6,042 nucleotides of DNA, taken from NCBI GenBank assembly GCA_023390485.1, contig JAEWCT010000408.1, positions 1-6,042 of the forward strand. The letters are read 5' to 3'. This document shows, one piece after another, positions 1 through 4,903 of the stretch; within the stretch, counting starts at the first letter, position 1; every line of letters begins with the position of its first letter. The stretch comes from Pseudomonadota bacterium (GTDB lineage Bacteria > Pseudomonadota > Alphaproteobacteria > Rhizobiales > Hyphomicrobiaceae). Both the position numbers and the translations under genes were made by a program. The notes beneath the pieces are model-generated. The model made no database searches and was not told the DNA's origin. It worked only from the letters and a program-made list of their open reading frames with translations.

Positions 1-2
1 AG

Positions 3-1412
3 ATGATAATGACGACTATGTGGGGCGATAGCGCCTATTACGGACTTGACGCGGAATTCGATCCGGACTGGTTCCTGACGCGCGAACAAAAAGAGCTGCG
101 CCGCGAGCTGATCGAGGTTTGCCACCGGGTCCTCAGGCCAAACGCGATCGAGTGCGATAAGACCAACGCCTATCCGCGCGCGAACGTCGAAGCGCTCGCC
201 AAACTGCGCCTCCTGGCGGCGATCGTCCCCAAGGAATTCGGCGGCAGAGGCGAAAATCACGTCGGCATCACGATGATTGCTGAGACGATTGCGCGCTACG
301 GCTGTCCGTCCACCGCGCTGATCTACATGATGCACATGGTGGCGGTCGCCGGGCTCGTCTACCGCGCCAAAGGCAACAGCGAGATCGAGAGCCTGCTGTC
401 GCGCATCGATAGTGAATGTCTGGTCGGCACGGCATCCTACACCGACCCCGAAACCGGCGGCCATTTCTGGTACCCGAAGATGTCCGGCGCGAAACGCGTC
501 GAAGATGGCTGGCACGTCCACAAGAAAGCAGCATGGACGACATCGTCGGGCTACGCCGATTGGTACATCTCGCAAACGACGAGTCCCGATTTCGACGGAA
601 ACTACGGCAACCTCTCCGTCTTCCTGTTCTACAAGAATGAAGTGCGAGGCTCCGCGGGCAAGTGGGACGCGATGGGCATGCACGGAAACCAATCCGGGCC
701 CGTCGAAATCGATACCGTCGTTCCACTGAACCGTATCGTCGGATGGCCGGGTGACGGCGCCATGTCGAACGACGAAGCCATTGATCCGCTTGCTATGCTC
801 ATGTACGCGGGTTCGTATAACGGCCTCGGACTTGCGTGTATCGATGTTGCGAAACGCCATGTAACCCGCAAGGCCCACGTGCAGTATGGCCGCCGCGTTG
901 CCGATTACCCGACGATCCAGGATACGTTCGGCCGTGCGATCATGGACGGCCAGGCCTCGCGCCTCTATGCCTACTCGGTCGCCAAGGCTCTGGACGATGC
1001 GACGGACGGCGGACGCTGGGACATTTACTACGAAGACCCGAAGGCGATGCCGCGCGCCGAATATGCGTTATGGTGCTTCAAGGCGAAGTTCATCTCGACG
1101 CGATTCTGTTTCGAAGTTTCCGACAAGATGCTGCAAGCGTGCGGCGGCCGCGGCTACATGCGCGACCTCGAGCTGGAGCGCCTCGTTCGTGACTCGAAGG
1201 CCGGCTGGATCATGGCACCCTCGAACGAAGTTACCGCGCAGCTCATTGGCAAGTGGGGCTTGCTCGGTGCGGAAGCCGTCGACTGGTGGAATCAAAAGGT
1301 CGATGAGCCCGTTCTGATGAACGAGCTCGAGAAGCTGGATGACGCTGGAAAGCGGCGCATCGTCCAAAAGCTGACCGTAGAAATTCAGACCAAGAAGGCC
1401 GCCGCGGAATGA
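3..1412 (+). CDS. Acyl-CoA dehydrogenase-fold flavoprotein, probable oxygenase component of a two-component flavin monooxygenase
   Basis: The 469-aa product has the acyl-CoA dehydrogenase layout. A helical N-terminal domain (about 25-135) includes VPKEFGGRG (75-83). A beta domain (about 138-245) carries VGTASYTDPETGG (141-153) and AAWTTSSGYADWYISQ (176-191), matching the flavin-contacting strands of the family. A C-terminal helical bundle has QYGRRVADYPTIQ (294-306) and QACGGRGYM...ERLVRDSKAG (378-401). Canonical enzymes have the catalytic Glu six residues after the RDAK lysine; here that residue is Ala405, inside IMAPSNEVTAQ. The alternative isovaleryl-CoA dehydrogenase position, on the helix ending at AGSYNGLG, aligns with Ala264. 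The nearest candidate is Glu409, which would need a four-residue shift. With a flavin reductase gene overlapping downstream, I infer a reduced-flavin-using monooxygenase (DszC-like group) rather than a dehydrogenase; the substrate is unknown. At about 470 aa it is longer than typical members (380-400). ATGs at 3, 9 and 18 are in frame, and the true start could lie left of the window. Confidence 0.5.
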   Translation: MIMTTMWGDSAYYGLDAEFDPDWFLTREQKELRRELIEVCHRVLRPNAIECDKTNAYPRANVEALAKLRLLAAIVPKEFGGRGENHVGITMIAETIARYGCPSTALIYMMHMVAVAGLVYRAKGNSEIESLLSRIDSECLVGTASYTDPETGGHFWYPKMSGAKRVEDGWHVHKKAAWTTSSGYADWYISQTTSPDFDGNYGNLSVFLFYKNEVRGSAGKWDAMGMHGNQSGPVEIDTVVPLNRIVGWPGDGAMSNDEAIDPLAMLMYAGSYNGLGLACIDVAKRHVTRKAHVQYGRRVADYPTIQDTFGRAIMDGQASRLYAYSVAKALDDATDGGRWDIYYEDPKAMPRAEYALWCFKAKFISTRFCFEVSDKMLQACGGRGYMRDLELERLVRDSKAGWIMAPSNEVTAQLIGKWGLLGAEAVDWWNQKVDEPVLMNELEKLDDAGKRRIVQKLTVEIQTKKAAAE

Positions 1413-1930
1413 CTGTTGCCGACGATTGGATAACGCCCGACGATCCGTCGAACCTGCGCAATGCGCTCAGCTGCTTTGCGACGGGCATTACGATCATCAC
1501 GGGAACGACGGGGGAAGGAATGCGGTTCGGCTTGACCGCGTCGTCCTTTCAGCCCGTCAGCCTGACACCGCCGCTGGTGCTTTATAGCGTCCGCAAAGGC
1601 GCGGCCAGCGTCGATCTCGTGAAAGGCAGCGGATCATTCTGCGTGAACGTGCTCCGTCATGAGCATGTCGAACTCGCTAAGCGTTTCGCGGCTCCGATCG
1701 CGGACCGCTTCGAAGGTCTCGAATGGGTTCAGGGATCATTGGGTTGCCCCGTACTGCCGGACGCCATCGCCGCTTTCGAGTGCAGCCTGTGGGCCACCTA
1801 CGACGGAGGCGATCACGAGATCGTCGTCGGCAAAGTTGTGAAAATGCGGCGTGCCCCGAAGGGCAACCCGCTCGTCTATTTTCGTGGCGAGTTCCATCCG
1901 ATCGTTGCCGATGCCCAAGGCGTATCCTAA
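1409..1930 (+). CDS. Flavin reductase-like domain protein (NAD(P)H:flavin oxidoreductase component)
   Basis: The 173-aa product belongs to the short-chain flavin reductase family (HpaC/DszD type, split-barrel FMN-binding fold) and is of usual length. Visible family motifs in order are LRNALSCFATGITIIT (16-31), GLTASSFQPVSLTPPLVL (41-58, the flavin-binding segment), FCVNVL (77-82), GDHEIVVGKV (134-143) and PLVYFRGEF (154-162). Such proteins use NAD(P)H to reduce free FMN or FAD, which diffuses to a partner monooxygenase. The start codon overlaps the stop of the preceding gene as ATGA, so the two are translationally coupled. AGAAGG at 1393-1398 lies about 10 bases before the ATG. This coupling is the main argument that the upstream flavoprotein is its oxygenase partner. 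The family assignment is firm. Pyridine-nucleotide and flavin preference cannot be read from the sequence. Confidence 0.5.
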   Translation: MTVADDWITPDDPSNLRNALSCFATGITIITGTTGEGMRFGLTASSFQPVSLTPPLVLYSVRKGAASVDLVKGSGSFCVNVLRHEHVELAKRFAAPIADRFEGLEWVQGSLGCPVLPDAIAAFECSLWATYDGGDHEIVVGKVVKMRRAPKGNPLVYFRGEFHPIVADAQGVS

Positions 1931-1942
1931 GAGGCTTTTCTG

Positions 1943-2467
1943 ATGACACTTATCGCTCCGGTCAAATCGGACCACGTCACGTTTGATCCGCCCCAGCTCG
2001 CTCACCTTGGAATGATTCCTGAGCTGGTCGTGGGCCCGGTGAAGGACGAGCGCATTTGGGTCCTGCTCGAGCCGAACGTCTGGTTTCGTCCGCTGTTTTT
2101 CGACATGAATTCCGGCGCACACGGAGAAGTTCTGAAAGTCAAAAAAGGCGGAGTTCTATCGCGCCATCGCCACCCGTCGCCAGTGCACGGATTCGTCCTC
2201 AAGGGCAGTTGGAGATACCTTGAGCATACATGGCGCGCGACGGAAGGGTCATACGTGATGGAGCCGCCCGGAGAAACGCACACGCTGACATGCGACAGCG
2301 GCGACGAAATGCAGACTGTGTTCTTCATTCAGGGTGCGACGCTGTACATCGACGAGCAGGATAAAGTCACGCTCGTCGAGGACAACTTCCAGCTCATCGA
2401 GGCCTGCCGCAAACACTACGAAGAGGTCGGTCTCGGCGCCGATTTCGTCAACCAGTTCATTCGCTAG
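1943..2467 (+). CDS. Cupin-domain dioxygenase, 2,4'-dihydroxyacetophenone dioxygenase-like
   Basis: The 174-aa single-domain cupin has motif 1 around LSRHRHPSPVHGFVLKG (72-88) and motif 2 around EPPGETHTL (107-115). His75, His77 and His113 are the expected Fe(II) ligands, with Glu94 and Glu111 as possible extra contacts. Length and the HRHPxPVHGFVLKG...YLEHTW pattern fit the 2,4'-dihydroxyacetophenone dioxygenase family (about 177 aa), which cleaves the C-C bond of an alpha-hydroxyketone to a carboxylic acid plus formate. Acetylacetone dioxygenase-type cupins are the main alternative. AAGAGG (1929-1934) starts within the upstream stop codon and sits 8 bases before the ATG, and the gap to the flavin reductase gene is 12 bases, so co-transcription is very likely. 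I infer that it acts on the product of the upstream flavoprotein pair. The cupin and metal site are seen directly; the substrate is inference. Confidence 0.5.
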   Translation: MTLIAPVKSDHVTFDPPQLAHLGMIPELVVGPVKDERIWVLLEPNVWFRPLFFDMNSGAHGEVLKVKKGGVLSRHRHPSPVHGFVLKGSWRYLEHTWRATEGSYVMEPPGETHTLTCDSGDEMQTVFFIQGATLYIDEQDKVTLVEDNFQLIEACRKHYEEVGLGADFVNQFIR

Positions 2468-2542
2468 CATCAGCGCTCCGGCGACCCTCTCGCATCCTTG
2501 GGGAGAAGCGCGGGGGAGTGGGGACACGAGCCGAACGCTTGC

Positions 2543-2570
2543 AAGCGCGGGTCGAAAGGCCCGCGCTTTT
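2543..2570 (+). terminator. Rho-independent terminator of the three-gene oxidoreductase operon
   Basis: AAGCGCGGG (2543-2551) and CCCGCGCTT (2560-2568) form a perfect 9-bp GC-rich stem with an 8-base loop (TCGAAAGG). A run of four T closes the 3' side (2567-2570), two of them within the stem. It lies 75 bases after the cupin stop codon. The T tract is short, so termination may be incomplete. Confidence 0.5.
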
Positions 2571-2577
2571 CATTGCT

Positions 2578-2595
2578 ACGACGCCCCGGCGTTGT
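2578..2595 (+). repeat. Small near-perfect inverted repeat just after the terminator
   Basis: ACGACGCC (2578-2585) and GGCGTTGT (2588-2595) can pair over 8 positions with one G-T wobble and only two bases between the arms. It lies between the operon terminator and the DUF883-type gene. It could be an operator-like site or a second part of the terminator region; nothing in the sequence decides. Confidence 0.5.
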
Positions 2596-2605
2596 CAGAT
2601 GGGAA

Positions 2606-2648
2606 CCAATGGCCATGATCGGTGATTTCCCTGGCATCATTGCCATGG
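2606..2648 (+). promoter_or_regulatory. Imperfect inverted repeat reaching into the ribosome binding site of the DUF883-type gene
   Basis: The left arm is CC, bulged A, ATGGC, C, ATGAT (2606-2619). The right arm is ATCAT, T, GCCAT, GG (2636-2648). They pair over 12 positions with one mismatch and one bulge around a 16-base loop. The last GG of the right arm (2647-2648) is the start of the GGAGAG ribosome binding site, so in RNA the fold would partly hide it. A GGAAC at 2602-2606 resembles the -35 box of the alphaproteobacterial general-stress sigma factor EcfG, but no good -10 box (CGTT) stands at the right spacing. Confidence 0.5.
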
Positions 2649-2657
2649 AGAGACTTT

Positions 2658-2885
2658 ATGGCTGCTCAACAAGACGTATCATCGACCGTGCGCGACGCAA
2701 CGAGCGCCGCCAAGCGAAATATCGATCAAACCGCCGACTACGCCGTCTCAGTCATGGATGACGTTCAAAGCATCGGCAGCGAGTTCAAACGTGCAGTGAA
2801 CAAGTCGTTGAAGAAGGAGCCCTATACGACGCTTGCAATGGCGGCGGCAGCCGGCTTCATTCTGGGCGCCCTGTGGCGGGCATGA
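2658..2885 (+). CDS. DUF883/ElaB/YqjD-like tail-anchored membrane microprotein
   Basis: The 75-aa product has a polar, helix-forming region rich in Ala, Asp, Lys and Ser (residues 6-53). A single C-terminal hydrophobic segment follows (TLAMAAAAGFILGALW, 58-73), preceded by KKEPY and ending WRA. This architecture and the EPYTTLAMAAAAGFILG tail match the DUF883 / ElaB-YqjD family. In E. coli these proteins are inner-membrane, stationary-phase proteins, and YqjD binds ribosomes; that role is not shown for this protein. I chose the ATG at 2658 because GGAGAG (2647-2652) lies directly upstream. An in-frame ATG at 2622 would add 12 residues but has no ribosome binding site. The gene stands alone after the operon terminator and converges on the small secreted-protein gene. 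Family assignment is good but rests on a short protein. Confidence 0.5.
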   Translation: MAAQQDVSSTVRDATSAAKRNIDQTADYAVSVMDDVQSIGSEFKRAVNKSLKKEPYTTLAMAAAAGFILGALWRA

Positions 2886-2938
2886 ACAACCGCGAGATTT
2901 GCGCGCGGAAGGTGCGCCCCATCTATGTGGGATCAAGA

Positions 2939-2967
2939 ATCGACCCCGGAGTGGCTCCGGGGCCGAT
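2939..2967. terminator. Bidirectional terminator hairpin between two convergent small genes
   Basis: CCCCGGAG (2944-2951), loop TGG, and CTCCGGGG (2955-2962) form a perfect 8-bp stem. ATCG (2939-2942) and CGAT (2964-2967) extend it by four pairs after one mismatch. It lies between the DUF883-type gene stop (2885) and the stop of the - strand microprotein gene (2975). On + the first T-run is TTTTT at 2982-2986, after a second palindrome. On - the hairpin is followed by T-rich but broken sequence. It probably serves both genes. Confidence 0.5.
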
Positions 2968-2981
2968 GAAGTAATTACTTC
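2968..2981. repeat. Perfect 14-bp palindrome overlapping the 3' end of the secreted microprotein gene
   Basis: GAAGTAATTACTTC is its own reverse complement. It begins directly after the terminator hairpin, includes the TAA stop of the - strand gene (2975-2977), and is followed on + by TTTTT (2982-2986). Read on + it could act as a short second terminator stem. As DNA it looks like a protein-binding site. Confidence 0.5.
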
Positions 2982-3166
2982 TTTTTACGAGAATCTTCGC
3001 ACTTGCCGCCCTTCCAATACTTGAAGGTGCCTTTGCAATCTTTGTGCTTGACGTGATGCTTGCCGTGGTGCGCCTTGTGCGACTTCGACTTTGCGAAAGC
3101 GTCCTGCGCCGAACCCATTCCGCCCAGGCTGAAGATCGCTAGAGCGAGCACTGTCATAAGTTTCAT
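2975..3166 (-). CDS. Small secreted Lys/His-rich protein of unknown function
   Basis: The 63-aa product has a clear Sec signal peptide: Lys2, a hydrophobic core MTVLALAIFSLGG (4-16), and a likely cut after AFA (residue 25). The predicted mature part is only 38 residues, with 13 Lys, 1 Arg and 6 His (30, 33, 34, 37, 38, 41). It has two cysteines, Cys44 and Cys56, framing GTFKYWKGGK. The two-Cys block ending CEDSRKKK resembles small hypothetical exported proteins I recall from rhizobia-like bacteria. The cysteines probably form a disulfide and the His cluster could bind metal, but both are inference. GGGGGA (3175-3180) lies 8 bases before the ATG and supports this start. A 65-aa reading in another frame over the same bases has no such features and was discarded. 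The gene is convergent with the DUF883-type gene and appears monocistronic. Confidence 0.5.
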   Translation of the reverse strand: MKLMTVLALAIFSLGGMGSAQDAFAKSKSHKAHHGKHHVKHKDCKGTFKYWKGGKCEDSRKKK

Positions 3167-3215
3167 AGGTGAAGTCCCCCAAAACCGATCCTAAGTGATC
3201 AGATGGGTTCCGCTT

Positions 3216-3243
3216 ATCTTAAATCTGTGACAAGTGCGTGTAA
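3216..3243 (-). promoter_or_regulatory. Candidate sigma-70-type promoter for the secreted microprotein gene
   Basis: Read on -, TTACAC (3243-3238) and TAAGAT (3221-3216) are separated by 16 bases. They match the TTGACA and TATAAT consensus at four of six positions each. Transcription would start near 3209, giving a leader of about 40 bases. The match is moderate. Confidence 0.5.
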
Positions 3244-3250
3244 CGAAATC

Positions 3251-3271
3251 CCGGTCTCCACAAGGCACCGG
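3251..3271 (-). terminator. Weak hairpin after the M20 amidohydrolase gene
   Basis: On -, CCGGT (3271-3267) pairs with ACCGG (3255-3251) across an 11-base loop, followed by GATTTCG. The stem is only 5 bp and there is no real T tract. If it terminates at all it is weak, and some read-through into the secreted microprotein gene on the same strand is possible. Confidence 0.5.
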
Positions 3272-3279
3272 ATGCTCGA

Positions 3280-4533
3280 TCATTTCCTCGTTCCGCTCGC
3301 CAACATCTCATCGTAGGCGAGGACTGCGTCGAGAAGCACCTGTGCGCCCGCGGCGCATTCATCGTAGCTCGTTGATTCCGCCTCGTTATGGCTGAGGCCG
3401 CCTTCGCACGGCACGAAGATCATCGTCGTCGGCGCGACGTGCGCTATATAAGCTGCGTCGTGGCCTGCGCCCGAAACCATGTCGCGCATCCCGAAATCCG
3501 ATTTCGCAGCCGCGCGGCGAACGCAATCGATCAGCTCCGGCGCGAATTTCACCGCACAAGACGACCAGATGCGCTTTTCTTCGTAGCTCAATCGAAGGGG
3601 AGCGAGGCTCGTAGCGAGAGCCGCGCGCAACTCCGCTTCCATGACATCGAGCGCGTCCTCGTCGGGATGGCGCAGGTCGACGGTGAAAAAGACTTCGCCC
3701 GGCACGACGTTGCGGCTGTTCGGCTTGTTTTCGATGAGGCCCACCGTTGCGACGCCCGGCTGATGCTTCTGACCGATCGCGTCCACCGCCTCGATCATCC
3801 GTGCGGCGCCGACGAGCGCGTTCTTTCGCAGCCACATCGGCGTGGCGCCGGTATGGGCGTCCTCGCCTTTCACCGTAACTTCGTACCACCGCATGCCCTG
3901 AACGCCCGTCACGACGCCGATGACCTTCTTCTCGCTTTCCAGGATCGGACCCTGCTCGATATGAAGCTCGAACATGGCCGAGAACTTGTGATCTCCGGCT
4001 TTCATTGGGCCACGATACCCGATGCGCTCGAGCGCTTCGAGAAACGTAACGCCGTCCCGGTCCGTCTGCTGGTAGATGTATTCCGCAGTTAACGCGCCTG
4101 CGAAAACGCCGGACGCCATCATGGCCGGCGGAAATCGCGAACCTTCCTCGTTCGTCCAATTGACGACCTCGATCGGCGCGTTCGTCTGATAATCCTGCTC
4201 ATGCAGCGTCCGCAGAACCTCGAGGGCGCCGAGAACGCCGAGTACGCCGTCGAACTTGCCGCCCGTCGGCTGCGTGTCGAGATGTGATCCCATGGCGATT
4301 GGGGCGAGCTCATTGTGGCGCCCGGGCCTGACCGCGAACATGTTGCCGGCACCGTCGACGCGCACGGTGCAGCCGAGCGCCTCGCATTGCGCCTTGAACC
4401 AGTCGCGAACTTGCCGGTCTTCGTCGGAGAGAGCGAGCCGGCGAATACCGCCCTTTTCGGTACCGCCGAATTTAGCGGTATCCATCAAGCTGTCCCAGAG
4501 GCGTCGAGAATTGATGCTGAGATTGGTTGGCAT
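3280..4533 (-). CDS. M20-family Zn-dependent amidohydrolase (N-carbamoyl-amino-acid hydrolase / beta-ureidopropionase / allantoate amidohydrolase group)
   Basis: The 417-aa product is full length for the hydantoinase/carbamoylase amidase family of M20 peptidases. The dinuclear metal site is visible: His84 in GSHLDTQPTGGKFDG (82-96), Asp95, Glu130 in NEEGSRF (128-134) with Glu129 as the general base, His191 in HIEQGP, and His382 in GGLSHNEAE. The lid/dimer domain keeps GEDAHTGATPM (223-233) with His227, Asn275 in NSRNVVPGE and Arg288 in DLRHP; their spacing fits the carbamoyl and carboxylate binders of beta-alanine synthases. Such enzymes hydrolyse N-carbamoyl amino acids (or allantoate) in the cytoplasm to release CO2 and ammonia. 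HLDTQPTGGKFDG leans towards the carbamoylase/ureidopropionase branch. No hydantoinase, dihydropyrimidinase or purine-catabolism gene is in the window to settle the substrate. The ATG at 4533 has only a weak GGA upstream; no better start is in frame nearby. Confidence 0.5.
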   Translation of the reverse strand: MPTNLSINSRRLWDSLMDTAKFGGTEKGGIRRLALSDEDRQVRDWFKAQCEALGCTVRVDGAGNMFAVRPGRHNELAPIAMGSHLDTQPTGGKFDGVLGVLGALEVLRTLHEQDYQTNAPIEVVNWTNEEGSRFPPAMMASGVFAGALTAEYIYQQTDRDGVTFLEALERIGYRGPMKAGDHKFSAMFELHIEQGPILESEKKVIGVVTGVQGMRWYEVTVKGEDAHTGATPMWLRKNALVGAARMIEAVDAIGQKHQPGVATVGLIENKPNSRNVVPGEVFFTVDLRHPDEDALDVMEAELRAALATSLAPLRLSYEEKRIWSSCAVKFAPELIDCVRRAAAKSDFGMRDMVSGAGHDAAYIAHVAPTTMIFVPCEGGLSHNEAESTSYDECAAGAQVLLDAVLAYDEMLASGTRK

Positions 4534-4768
4534 GGCATTCCAGTGACGTGGCAGCGCACACTAACCGTAAATCAACTCAACGCAATTGCGAAGAATCTCT
4601 GCACACGGTCGAGAGGCGCAAACCGCACAGTCGACGCAAAATAATCAGGCCACCCGAACAAATCCTGGACTGCCCAACTAAGTGCCCGTCAACCCAATTT
4701 CGGCGGTGCGGCACCGCTTCGGCTCGTCCTCAGATTCCTCTGTGTTGATCTGAAATTTTTACGCCGCG

Positions 4769-4798
4769 TTGACGACAAGCGCAGAAGTGGCGCTAAAA
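4769..4798 (+). promoter_or_regulatory. Candidate promoter for the DUF2092 gene
   Basis: TTGACG (4769-4774) matches five of six bases of a -35 box. About 18 bases later CTAAAA (4793-4798) is a loose -10 box, followed by an A-rich stretch. A start near 4805 would give a leader of about 100 bases containing the stem-loop at 4857-4883. The -35 is good and the -10 is poor. Confidence 0.5.
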
Positions 4799-4856
4799 AA
4801 ATCAAAAGCTAAGCGATGTTGTCGCGCATCGCAGGAATCCGAATAAGCCAGAAGAT

Positions 4857-4883
4857 CATCGGGCGGAGTTTTGGCGCCCGATG
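4857..4883 (+). promoter_or_regulatory. Perfect stem-loop just upstream of the DUF2092 gene
   Basis: CATCGGGCG (4857-4865) and CGCCCGATG (4875-4883) form a perfect 9-bp stem with a 9-base loop (GAGTTTTGG). The last stem base is the first G of the GGAAGAAG purine run (4883-4890) that could act as ribosome binding site. No T tract follows, so it is unlikely to be a terminator. It may be a leader structure affecting translation or mRNA stability, or an operator. Confidence 0.5.
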
Positions 4884-4903
4884 GAAGAAGCGGGTGCAGT
4901 TTC

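Larger units (their letters stand above)
4534..4903. other. Divergent intergenic region with no convincing gene
   Basis: This 370-base stretch separates the start of the M20 amidohydrolase gene (-) from the start of the DUF2092 gene (+). It must hold the promoters of both. Short open frames cross it (for example 4527-4748 on +), but they have no ribosome binding site and no protein-like composition. The right part (4751-4810) is AT-richer than the rest. The recognisable elements, a possible + promoter and a stem-loop, are listed separately. No clear promoter for the - strand gene was found. Confidence 0.5.

Noticed and set aside
2468..2542. G-rich stretch with broken CCCTCTC / GGGAGAAG pairing after the cupin gene, considered as a REP-like element
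   Set aside because: The pairing is imperfect and no second copy occurs in the window.
2622..2657. Upstream ATG extending the DUF883-type protein by 12 residues
   Set aside because: No ribosome binding site precedes it, whereas GGAGAG stands just before the ATG at 2658.
3183..3211. GGAAC on - (3211-3207) with CGGTTT downstream as an EcfG general-stress promoter for the secreted microprotein
   Set aside because: The spacer to CGGTT is 19 bases and the -10 box is not CGTT, so the match is too poor to call.
3388..4092. Long open frame of 234 codons on + opposite the M20 amidohydrolase gene
   Set aside because: It is an antisense shadow in GC-rich coding DNA. It is Arg/His-rich without family motifs, while the - strand frame has a full conserved active site.
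3386..4159. 257-codon open frame on - in another frame of the M20 amidohydrolase gene
   Set aside because: Very Arg-rich translation with no recognisable domain. It overlaps the real frame completely.
4315..4748. Short open frames on + crossing the amidohydrolase start and the intergenic region
   Set aside because: No ribosome binding site, no protein-like composition, and the first part is antisense to a real gene.
4778..4800. AGCGC...GCGCT followed by a run of A, considered as a terminator
   Set aside because: The stem is only 5 bp. On + it is followed by A, not T, and on - the T-run precedes the stem, which is the wrong side.
4871..4903. TTG start giving an 11-residue longer DUF2092 protein
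   Set aside because: The TTG lies within the loop of a stem-loop and the extension would sit in front of a normal signal peptide. The ATG at 4904 is the natural start.
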